Assembly: GCF_001712795.1 (NCBI RefSeq)
Contig: NZ_KV757597.1
Coordinates: 1 to 47,551 of the forward strand
Reading direction: 5' to 3'
DNA: 47,551 bases
Source of the DNA: Nostoc sp. KVJ20
Lineage (GTDB): Bacteria; Cyanobacteriota; Cyanobacteriia; Cyanobacteriales; Nostocaceae
Made by a program: the position numbers and the translations under genes. Below are positions 33,238 through 41,575 of this stretch, in pieces (positions within the stretch are counted from its first letter, which is position 1; every line of letters starts with the position of its first letter). The notes below the pieces were generated by a model, which ran no database searches, was not told where the DNA came from, and worked only from the letters and a program-made list of their open reading frames with translations.

Positions 33238-36200
33238 ATGTTTAAATTAATTGCTCATATTCCTGACTATAGTATTACAAGTTTAATTTATGAAGCTGCT
33301 ACCACAGTAATTTATCGAGCATACTCCAAGGCTAAGGGACACTCAGTTGTTATTAAACTGCTCAAAGCAGAGTATCCCAGTATCAAAGAGATTGCCCAAC
33401 TCAAGCACGAATACGAAATCATCCAAAATCTGAATATTGCAGGTGTAATTAAAGTCCATGAATTAATCAGTTATGACAACGGCTACAATAATGGTCTAGC
33501 ACTGGTTTTAGAAGACTTTGGTGGAGAAACCTTAAAACATCAGATATTTACTACAGGGATTGAACTGACAAAATTTCTGAATATTGCCGAACAAATTACT
33601 GAAACTTTGGGAGAGTTACATACCCACCACATTATCCATAAGGATCTTAAGCCCGAAAACATTCTTTATAACCCCAATACCGAAAAAGTAAAACTGATTG
33701 ATTTCAGTATCGCTTCGCTGTTATCAAAAGAAAGCCCAGAAATTACTAGCCTCAACCTTCTAGAAGGAACACTGGCTTATATGTCGCCTGAGCAAACTGG
33801 ACGCATCAACCGAACCTTAGATTATCGTACAGATTTTTACTCATTAGGTGTCATTTTCTATGAAATGCTGACAGGTCACCTCCCGTTCCAAAATGCCCAA
33901 GACCCAATGGAGTTGGTGCATTGTCACATTGCGAAAATGCCAGTAGCTCCGCACGAGATTAATCCTAAAGTACCACTGGCAATCTCTGCGATCACGATGA
34001 AACTTCTAAGCAAAACTGCTGAAGACCGCTACCAAAGTGCTTACGGGTTAAAGGCTGACCTAGAGCAAGCAGCGATACAACTGCAAATAAAAGGTAGCAT
34101 TGAGCTTTTTACCTTAGGCCAACAGGATTTTTCGCATCAATTCCAAATAGCTCAAAAACTTTATGGTCGGGAAGTAGAAGTGGCGGCTTTAATGGCTGCC
34201 TTTGAAAAAGTTAGTCTTGGTTCTAGCGAAGTTGTGTTGGTAGGGGGATATTCTGGTATCGGCAAATCTTCACTAGTTAACGAAGTTCACAAACCGATTG
34301 TCCGGCAACGAGGTTACTTTATCAGTGGCAAATTTGACCAACTCAAGCGAGATATTCCTTATGCTTCTTTGATTCAAGCATTTCGAGAATTGATGCGACA
34401 ACTGTTAGCTGAAAGCCAAGCCAGAGTTGAGCTTTGGAAAAATAAATTACTACGAGCATTAGGAGTTAATGGTCAAGTTATTATTGATGTCATCCCGGAA
34501 GTAGAACTGATTATTGGGCAGCAAGCGCCTGTACCGCAGTTGGGGGTTGCTGAGTCTCAAAACCGTTTTAATCGGGTGTTTAAGCAATTTATCCATGCCT
34601 TTACTGCTGCTGGACATCCCTTAGTATTGTTTTTAGATGACCTCCAATGGGCAGATGCTGCCTCTGTAAACCTGGTCGAAAATCTGATGACTGACCCAGA
34701 AAGTCAGTATCTCTTGCTGATTGGGGCTTACCGAGATAACGAAGTTAGTCCCACCCATCCACTGATGCTAATGCTAGAGACAATTCAAGCATTTGGGGCA
34801 ACCGTTGAAGAGTTACTTTTGAAGCCATTAGCAGCACCTCATATTACTCAACTGGTTACTGACACGTTCAATTGCGAATCATCTCAGGCAGAACCTTTAG
34901 CTGATTTGCTATTTCAAAAAACCCAAGGTAATCCCTTTTTCTTGACTCAGTTACTAAAAGTACTGCATCAAGATAATCTTTTGACATTTGATTATCGTTC
35001 GGGTTTCTGGAAGTGGGATCTCAACAAAATTCAGGAACAAGCCATTACCGATAATGTTGTCGATTTAATGGTGAATAAAATTCAGAGACTGTCAGAACCC
35101 ACACAGCAAGTTTTACAATTAGCTGCTTGTGTCGGCAACCGATTTAATTTAGAAATTCTAGCTGTAGTAAATGAAAAATCTCCATCAGCAACAGCAGTTG
35201 ATTTATGGTCAGCTTTGCGAGCAGGATTAATTCTTCCCTTAAGCGATACTTACAAAATTCCCCAGTTGTTGAATCAGTCAGAATTAGCAACATACTGCGA
35301 TACTGCGGTACAAGTTGAATATAAGTTTTTGCACGATCGCGTTCAGCAAGCTGCCTATTCTTTAATTCCAACCGAGCAGCAACAAGAAGTACATCTAAAA
35401 ATTGGAAAACTACTATTACACAATACTGAAAAAGCCCAGTTAGAAGAACATCTTTTTGATATCGTCAACCATCTCAATGCTGGTAGTTCATTGATTGTGG
35501 AACCAGCAGAAAGATATGAACTAGCAGAATTAAATCTGAAAGCAGGCCAGCGAGCAAAATCATCTTCGGCGTTTGTAACTGCATTAAAACTTCTGAAAAC
35601 AGGGATGAGTTATCTACCTAAAATTAGCTGGCAAGATAAATATTTACTCACATTAAGTTTACACTTACAATCTGGAGAAGCAGAATTTTTAAATGGTGAA
35701 TATGAGCAAGCCTTGCTGATTTTTGAACATACTTTCAGCAAAGTTAAAACTACTCTTGATATGTGCCGAGTAAATGAATATCGGATTATGTGTTATCGCA
35801 TGGAGAATGATTTAAACTCCGCCTATAAAATTGGGTTAAATACCTTAGAACTTTTAGGCTTGGAGTTTACAGCTTATCCTGATGATGCATATTTGTTAGA
35901 AAAACTTAATCATACTAAAAAAGTTATTGGCGATCGCTCAACTTTTAGTCTCGCAGAACTCCCGCCAATGCAAGACGAAGAGAAGTTAATGGCTCAACGC
36001 ATCTTAAAAGAAGTCTGGCCTATTGCCTACTTTTTAGGATCTAAAGCATTGCATATCACATCAATGAACATAACTCAACTTTCAGTTCAGTATGGCAACT
36101 CACCAATTTCTGTATTTGGTTACATGCTGTATTCATTCAACTTAGTATTTCAATATGGTGAGGTAGATTCAGGTTATGAGTTTGGTGAGCTATCTCTGCG

Positions 36201-38679
36201 TTTGCATGAAATTTTAAGAACTAAAGAACTAGAAGCAAATATTTTGAATATGTGGGGAGGTTTAATCTGTCATTACAAAGACCATATTAGCCAAGCAAAA
36301 CCTTATTTATTGAAGGGATTTAATAGTGGTTTAGAAACAGGTTCTTATCAATGGTCTGGTTATTGTTCAGTTAATTATTTATGGCAATGCTTATTTGGAA
36401 ATGAATCTTTAGAAAAAACCGCAGAAGTAGCCGAAGATTTTATTCCTAGCCTCCGCAAGATTGATAGAAATATGTTGAACTACCATCTGCTGGCTATGGA
36501 AGCGATCGCTAACCTGATTAAGCCAGCAGAAAAGATTGACGAGCTTGTTGGAACTTGGGCAGATGAACGGCAAGTGCTAGAATTTGCATTGGCATCTTCG
36601 GATATGTTGAGTGCATTTGTAGTTTACATCTATAAACTTGCGCTCTGTAACTGGTATGGAGAATTTATCAAAGCTGTTGAGTATGCAGACAATGCCGAAA
36701 AATATGTAGGGGGAGCGCGAGGAATTTTTATTAATCCTGTTTTTTACTTTCACCAAAGTATTGCCTTAGCAGGGGCTTATGCAGAGGTAGATACAGAAAC
36801 TCAAGTTACTTATCTGCATACACTAAATGCCAACTTAGAAAAATTCCAGCAATGGGCAATGCACTGTCCAACTAATTATCAACACAAGTTCTTGCTGATT
36901 CAAGCTGAAGTGGCTCGGATTGATAAACAAGATTATCAGGCAATGGAGCTGTATGACAAGGCGATCGCTTCTGCTGCTGAAAACGGTTATTTACAGAATG
37001 AAGCCTTAGCAAACGAACTCGCATTTCGATTTTACTTGGCAAAGGATAGAAAAAACTTTGCCAAAGTTTATTTTAAAGAAGCCCGCTATTGCTATCTCAA
37101 GTGGGAAGCTACGGCTAAAGTCCAGCAACTCGATGAACAATATTCCCAACTTTTTGCAGATACAGCCGGGGAGGTAAATGGGCGAGGTCCAGCTACAAAG
37201 CAGATTCGGGATATTTCTGAAGCTAAAATCCAAACTCTAGATTTAAGCACAGCGATTAAAGCGTCCCAAGCACTCTCAAGCGAGATGGAGTTAAATCCTC
37301 TGCTGGAGAAAATGATGACGATCGCGATCGAGAATGCTGGTGCCCAAATGGGTTATCTACTTATAAAACGGGAGAACCAGTGGGTAATTGAAGCCGAAGG
37401 AAGCATTGAGCGAGATCGAGTGACAGTGCGATCGTCGAGTCTGTTTCAAGTAAGGCATAAGCTACCAGTTTTGCTGATTAACTATGTTGAAAGAACAAAA
37501 GAAAATTTGGTTTTAGACGATGCTAGCCACACAGAGCGTTTTGTGAGTGACAACTATATTGTTGCCAATCAACCCAAATCAATTTTGTGTTTGCCTTTCT
37601 CTCATCAGGGTAAGCTAACTGGAGTTCTTTACCTGGAAAATAACCTCACTACCGGAGTCTTTACCGCAGAGCGATTAGAAGTACTGAACTTATTAACTTC
37701 GCAAGTTTCCATCTCTATAGAAAATGCTCGCCTCTACACAAACTTACACATATACTCCCAAGAGTTAGAAATTTCGGAAACACAAGCGCGTGAGAAAGCA
37801 AAGCAGCTAGAACACACGCTCGATGAATTGAAGCTCACCCAGTCCCAGATGGTGCAAAGCGAAAAAATGTCTAGCTTGGGGCAGTTGGTGGCAGGCGTTG
37901 CTCACGAAATCAATAACCCAGTTAGCTTTATCTACGGCAACCTTATTTACGTAAATAATTATGTCAAAGACTTGATGAGTGTAGTACAACTTTATCAGCA
38001 GCAAAACCAGAATTTACCACCTAAAGTTCAGAATGAAATAGATGCAGTTGACTTAGATTTTTTGATGGAAGACTTACCTAAGCTGTTGGCTTCAATGAAA
38101 GTGGGAACTGATCGCATTCGACAAATTGTATTATCTTTACGAAACTTTTCCCGCTTAGACGAAGCTGAAGTCAAAGCCGTTAATATCCATGAAGGCATTG
38201 ATAGTACCCTAATGATTTTGCAAAATCGGCTTAAACCCCAGCCAGATCATCCGGGAATTCAGGTAATACAGGAGTACGGCAACCTGCCACCTGTAGAGTG
38301 CTACCCTGGCCAACTGAATCAGGTATTTATGAATTTAATCGCCAATGCCATCGACTCTTTAGAGGAATTTAATGAATACCGGACCTATGCTGATATCGCA
38401 TGTCAGCCCAGTATCATTACAATTCGTACTACTATTGAAGGCAATATTGCCGTCATTCGCATTGCTGACAACGGTTCTGGTATCGATGAAAATGTGCGGA
38501 CGCAACTTTTCACGCCCTTTTTTACCACAAAACCTATTGGGAAAGGCACTGGTTTAGGGTTATCTATTAGTTACCAGATTGTGACTAATAAGCATCGAGG
38601 GCAGTTGGAATGTGTATCAGTTTTAGGACAAGGGGCTGAATTTATTGTTTCTATCCCCCTTCAGGCAAGACTAGTGTAG
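33238..38679 (+). CDS. hybrid Ser/Thr kinase - AAA ATPase - GAF - histidine kinase (HstK-type), copy 2
   Basis: 1813 residues with the same order as 2507-7921. Ser/Thr kinase at about 10-280 (K40 in VVIKLLK, HKDLKPEN at 134-141, DFS at 155). AAA_16 ATPase from about 305 (Walker A GYSGIGKS at 337-344, Walker B VLFLDDLQWAD). A long helical repeat middle. GAF at about 1365-1510 (ILCLPFSHQGKLTGVLYLEN). A short coiled coil. Histidine kinase with phosphoacceptor H1556 (AGVAHEINNP), NQVFMNLIANAI, DNGSGI and GKGTGLGL. All three enzymatic centres look intact. ATG 33238 has no strong ribosome binding site. Cognate response regulator and signal are unknown. The two copies differ throughout, so the duplication is old. 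Confidence 0.9.
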   Translation: MFKLIAHIPDYSITSLIYEAATTVIYRAYSKAKGHSVVIKLLKAEYPSIKEIAQLKHEYEIIQNLNIAGVIKVHELISYDNGYNNGLALVLEDFGGETLKHQIFTTGIELTKFLNIAEQITETLGELHTHHIIHKDLKPENILYNPNTEKVKLIDFSIASLLSKESPEITSLNLLEGTLAYMSPEQTGRINRTLDYRTDFYSLGVIFYEMLTGHLPFQNAQDPMELVHCHIAKMPVAPHEINPKVPLAISAITMKLLSKTAEDRYQSAYGLKADLEQAAIQLQIKGSIELFTLGQQDFSHQFQIAQKLYGREVEVAALMAAFEKVSLGSSEVVLVGGYSGIGKSSLVNEVHKPIVRQRGYFISGKFDQLKRDIPYASLIQAFRELMRQLLAESQARVELWKNKLLRALGVNGQVIIDVIPEVELIIGQQAPVPQLGVAESQNRFNRVFKQFIHAFTAAGHPLVLFLDDLQWADAASVNLVENLMTDPESQYLLLIGAYRDNEVSPTHPLMLMLETIQAFGATVEELLLKPLAAPHITQLVTDTFNCESSQAEPLADLLFQKTQGNPFFLTQLLKVLHQDNLLTFDYRSGFWKWDLNKIQEQAITDNVVDLMVNKIQRLSEPTQQVLQLAACVGNRFNLEILAVVNEKSPSATAVDLWSALRAGLILPLSDTYKIPQLLNQSELATYCDTAVQVEYKFLHDRVQQAAYSLIPTEQQQEVHLKIGKLLLHNTEKAQLEEHLFDIVNHLNAGSSLIVEPAERYELAELNLKAGQRAKSSSAFVTALKLLKTGMSYLPKISWQDKYLLTLSLHLQSGEAEFLNGEYEQALLIFEHTFSKVKTTLDMCRVNEYRIMCYRMENDLNSAYKIGLNTLELLGLEFTAYPDDAYLLEKLNHTKKVIGDRSTFSLAELPPMQDEEKLMAQRILKEVWPIAYFLGSKALHITSMNITQLSVQYGNSPISVFGYMLYSFNLVFQYGEVDSGYEFGELSLRLHEILRTKELEANILNMWGGLICHYKDHISQAKPYLLKGFNSGLETGSYQWSGYCSVNYLWQCLFGNESLEKTAEVAEDFIPSLRKIDRNMLNYHLLAMEAIANLIKPAEKIDELVGTWADERQVLEFALASSDMLSAFVVYIYKLALCNWYGEFIKAVEYADNAEKYVGGARGIFINPVFYFHQSIALAGAYAEVDTETQVTYLHTLNANLEKFQQWAMHCPTNYQHKFLLIQAEVARIDKQDYQAMELYDKAIASAAENGYLQNEALANELAFRFYLAKDRKNFAKVYFKEARYCYLKWEATAKVQQLDEQYSQLFADTAGEVNGRGPATKQIRDISEAKIQTLDLSTAIKASQALSSEMELNPLLEKMMTIAIENAGAQMGYLLIKRENQWVIEAEGSIERDRVTVRSSSLFQVRHKLPVLLINYVERTKENLVLDDASHTERFVSDNYIVANQPKSILCLPFSHQGKLTGVLYLENNLTTGVFTAERLEVLNLLTSQVSISIENARLYTNLHIYSQELEISETQAREKAKQLEHTLDELKLTQSQMVQSEKMSSLGQLVAGVAHEINNPVSFIYGNLIYVNNYVKDLMSVVQLYQQQNQNLPPKVQNEIDAVDLDFLMEDLPKLLASMKVGTDRIRQIVLSLRNFSRLDEAEVKAVNIHEGIDSTLMILQNRLKPQPDHPGIQVIQEYGNLPPVECYPGQLNQVFMNLIANAIDSLEEFNEYRTYADIACQPSIITIRTTIEGNIAVIRIADNGSGIDENVRTQLFTPFFTTKPIGKGTGLGLSISYQIVTNKHRGQLECVSVLGQGAEFIVSIPLQARLV

Positions 38680-38695
38680 AGCGACGAATTATTTT

Positions 38696-38902
38696 GACTA
38701 GGGCAGTTACTTTTCCTAATTGTTCATCTACCACTTGAAACAATTTAATTACATCCTCTTCCAAAGCAACATCAGCCGCAACTGCAATCAGTCTACCTCC
38801 CATCTTTGCAATAGAACTAACAATTGCCTGTGCCGCTTGTTGATTATGAAGATAATTAATACAGATAGCATAACCCGTAGAGAGTTTACTGATGGGAGCA
38901 AG
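38696..38902 (-). pseudogene. short-chain dehydrogenase fragment fused to a dinB fragment
   Basis: The reverse strand reads GYAICINYLHNQQAAQAIVS then SIAKMGGRLIAVAADVALEE and DVIKLFQVVDEQLGKVTALV. This is the second to fourth strands of a classical SDR Rossmann fold (INYxxNxxAA, AVxADV, VTALVNNAG). The TGxxxGIG turn before it and the NNAG and YxxxK parts after it are missing. It continues in frame from the dinB fragment and ends inside the 3' end of the giant kinase gene. Confidence 0.75.
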
Positions 38903-39112
38903 CATTGTTTTTCTGCGGGTTATCTGATGATAGTCAGATAACTTGACTTTCAGAGTTAATGTGTGTCCTCGCGTTTCGTATTGTTCTAACCGTTGCTCGA
39001 CAATTTGGGCAATTTGTTCGAGTTCTTGTAACATTTGACCGACATCGCTTAAGTCCTGTGCAAATGAGGTTCTGCACCAATGGACTTGCGAACCTGATTC
39101 GCCTCAACATAA
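38903..39112 (-). pseudogene. dinB: dinB (DNA polymerase IV) little-finger fragment
   Basis: The reverse strand reads YVEANQVRKSIGAE, then after a one-base frameshift SFAQDLSDVGQMLQELEQIA and QIVEQRLEQYETRGHTLTLK, ending VKLSDYHQITRRKTM. This is the start of the little-finger domain of Y-family polymerase IV (RKSxGxE ... TLTLKVKYxDFxxITR). The palm, fingers and the rest of the little finger are absent. From 39034 the frame is open and runs straight on into dehydrogenase sequence, giving a 127-codon chimera. Confidence 0.8.
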
Positions 39113-39213
39113 CAATTCGCAATTTGCAATTATTCACCACACCCAAAGGTAAGGGCTTGAATATAGTTTCTCCTCTACCCCCCATCCCCTCTAACCCTCT
39201 GCCTTTTCTTGCC

Positions 39214-39235
39214 CTGACAAAATCACATTGCTTCC
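39214..39235. repeat. solo, diverged terminal repeat of the ISKra4-like element
   Basis: CTGACAAAATCACATTGCTT (continuing CC) matches the outer inverted repeat of the IS at 9914-11946 at 19 of 22 positions by my count. No transposase is nearby; it lies just downstream of the cadherin/DUF4114 gene. Confidence 0.5.
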
Positions 39236-39239
39236 GATG

Positions 39240-41453
39240 TCATCTGAAATTAACTCGCACAATTATATCGTTGAAATCTCGATCGCCACCATTTGGTAAA
39301 TCCTCAAAGCCAAAGGTGTTATTGCCTAATAAGCGGATGTGATCTACTTGCCGATCGCTAGTCGGATTAGCACCCAAAAATGAGAAATAAACAGGATTTC
39401 CTCGGCTTATATATGTGTTGGGATCGCCATTAGCAATAATAAATGGTGCAAAAATACTATCAGAACTGAATTGTTCATTAGATGTGATTGTTGCTTGGTT
39501 CGTTCCTGTTAATCCGACAATCCTACTATTAATTGCTGCCTCAGTATACCCTGAGTCTCCAGGTTTATAAATCGTACCATTGACATTAATAGTACCAGTC
39601 TCATCAGTCACCTGATAAAAGCCAATAAAGTTGTTATAAGCCGCTTCTCGGTTAACAGTAAAGGTAGCGTTCACATTATCACCGATATAAAGCAGTTCTC
39701 CTTGAGTTGAACCTTGCTGACCAAATTCGTTACTCAAGCCGGAATCTAATGATTGATTTGTTGCCTGAATATTCACCGTTAGATTAGTAAAATTCAGGGA
39801 GAAACCATTGTTACCCAAGTCTTGAATATTTTGGGTTGAGGAAAACACTATGTCAGTATAACTAGCTTTACTGATTACAGTTTGAGTTGTAGTGCCTTGA
39901 ACTAAATAAAATCTGAAGTTAGAACCAGAGTCTAATTGCAGTGAGCGAATAACATCGCTGTTACTGAACCCATTTGGCAAATTGGCAATGGTGGAGAAAA
40001 GTACCTTGGCTCGTGCTAAAGCTGCTTTGTTATAACCGTCTGCACCTGGAAGAAGTGATTTACCAGTATCATCTTTAACGCTACCCGCAGCATCATCAAC
40101 ATTAAATACACCTAGTTCATTCAACCGATTAGGATTAGGAGTACTGCTAGCGATCGTGATTTTGAGTATTGCTTGATCATTAGTACCTTTAATGTTAAAA
40201 ACGTCCTCAAAACCCTTTGTTAATTCAGGAGAGATAACGATATTGTTATTGTTAACACCAATATTCAACGCTTTCTCAAAGGATAGTCCACTTTGGTCTG
40301 TTGTTTTTACCCGAATTTTGTAACTAGATTTGACATCAAAGTTTGGAGCATTATTAATTTGTAACTTATCCCCATTGATAGTAAAAACAGCATTGTCGGT
40401 ATCATCAATACCAGCAACTAAGCTGTAGGCAAAAGTATTATTCGCGTCTGGGTCAGTGCTGCTAAATGTGCCAATGATTGTATTAACTGAAACATTTTCG
40501 TCAACAGTTGTAACATCCAATGATAAATCTGTAGGTGCTTCGTTGAGGTCGTTGACTGCGATCGCCAATGCTTTTTCAACGAAAAGTCCATCATTATCGG
40601 TAGTGCGAACGCGGATATTGTAACTAGATTTAGCCTCAAAATTTGGAGAACTATTAATTTTTAGATTACCGCCATCAATGGTGAAAGCAGCATTATCAGT
40701 ATCACCATCCCCAGCAACTAAAGTGTAGGTAAAAGTGTCATTGGTGTCTGGATCGGTGCTGCTAAATGTGCCAGCGATTATATTAGCTGAGACATTCTCA
40801 TCAAGATTTGTAACATCCAATGATAAATCTGTAGGTGCTTCGTTGAGGTCGTTGACTGCGATCGCCAATGCTTTTTCAACGAAAAGTCCATCATTATCGG
40901 TAGTGCGAACACGGATATTGTAACTAGATTTAGCCTCAAAGTTTGGAGAACTATTAATTTTTAGATTACCGCCATCAATGGTGAAAGCAGCATTATCTGT
41001 GTCACCATCCCCAGCAACTAAAGTGTAGATGAAAGTGCTATTGGCATCTGGGTCGGTGCTGCTAAATGTGCCAACGATTGTATTAGCTGAGACATTCTCA
41101 TCAACAGTTGTAACACCCAATAATAAATCTGTTGGCGCGTAAATAGGGGTATAAGTAATGCTATTGTCTCTCTCGGCATCAAAAAAAATGTCAGCGTTGA
41201 CTGTAAAAACACCAGAAATGACAAATTGCAATCCCAATCCTTGATCTGCAATTTCTCCTGATTGGTTGGTTAATAATACTGCTTGAGAATCATCAGTTTG
41301 CGTGAAAATATATCCATCGTAGGTAGCAGAAATATTTAAGCCTTCCTCAAGTGTTACTTGTTGATCGTCAGCAGCAGCTTGATTGAAGAAGAAGTTGCCT
41401 GTGAGACTTTGGTCAGTGTTAGAAAATTTATAATAAAGGATTGAGTCAGCCAT
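39240..41453 (-). CDS. secreted/cell-surface protein with cadherin-like repeats and DUF4114
   Basis: 737 residues. After a beta-rich N-terminal domain (about 1-105, no classical signal peptide) come three cadherin-like repeats of about 100 residues at about 106-400, each built as APTDLSLDVTTVDENVS, GTFSSTDPDAN, NAAFTIDGGNLKINSSPNFE and SYNIRVRTTDNDGL. The DxNDNxP-type calcium sites appear as NDLNEAPTD. The C-terminal region (about 410-737) ends with the DUF4114 signature FGFEDLPNGGDRDFNDIIVR. Proteins of this kind bind calcium and are exported, probably by type I secretion as no leader is visible. Two adjacent repeats are nearly identical in DNA. Confidence 0.85.
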   Translation of the reverse strand: MADSILYYKFSNTDQSLTGNFFFNQAAADDQQVTLEEGLNISATYDGYIFTQTDDSQAVLLTNQSGEIADQGLGLQFVISGVFTVNADIFFDAERDNSITYTPIYAPTDLLLGVTTVDENVSANTIVGTFSSTDPDANSTFIYTLVAGDGDTDNAAFTIDGGNLKINSSPNFEAKSSYNIRVRTTDNDGLFVEKALAIAVNDLNEAPTDLSLDVTNLDENVSANIIAGTFSSTDPDTNDTFTYTLVAGDGDTDNAAFTIDGGNLKINSSPNFEAKSSYNIRVRTTDNDGLFVEKALAIAVNDLNEAPTDLSLDVTTVDENVSVNTIIGTFSSTDPDANNTFAYSLVAGIDDTDNAVFTINGDKLQINNAPNFDVKSSYKIRVKTTDQSGLSFEKALNIGVNNNNIVISPELTKGFEDVFNIKGTNDQAILKITIASSTPNPNRLNELGVFNVDDAAGSVKDDTGKSLLPGADGYNKAALARAKVLFSTIANLPNGFSNSDVIRSLQLDSGSNFRFYLVQGTTTQTVISKASYTDIVFSSTQNIQDLGNNGFSLNFTNLTVNIQATNQSLDSGLSNEFGQQGSTQGELLYIGDNVNATFTVNREAAYNNFIGFYQVTDETGTINVNGTIYKPGDSGYTEAAINSRIVGLTGTNQATITSNEQFSSDSIFAPFIIANGDPNTYISRGNPVYFSFLGANPTSDRQVDHIRLLGNNTFGFEDLPNGGDRDFNDIIVRVNFR
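40516..41115 (-). repeat. 300-bp tandem repeats within the cadherin-like gene
   Basis: The stretch from about 40511 recurs at about 40811 with exactly 300-bp (100-codon) spacing and only scattered single-base changes. A more diverged third unit lies on either side. Recent in-frame duplication or gene conversion is implied. Confidence 0.8.
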
Positions 41454-41575
41454 TTTTTTACCTAGATAAAGAACAGGTGGAAAAAGATAGAAATAGCTTT
41501 TTATTAAGCAGAGACATGTATAGTCACATCTCTGCTAAAGCCAGTCTTCTGGTCAGTGTTCAAGAAAGCGGTGTG

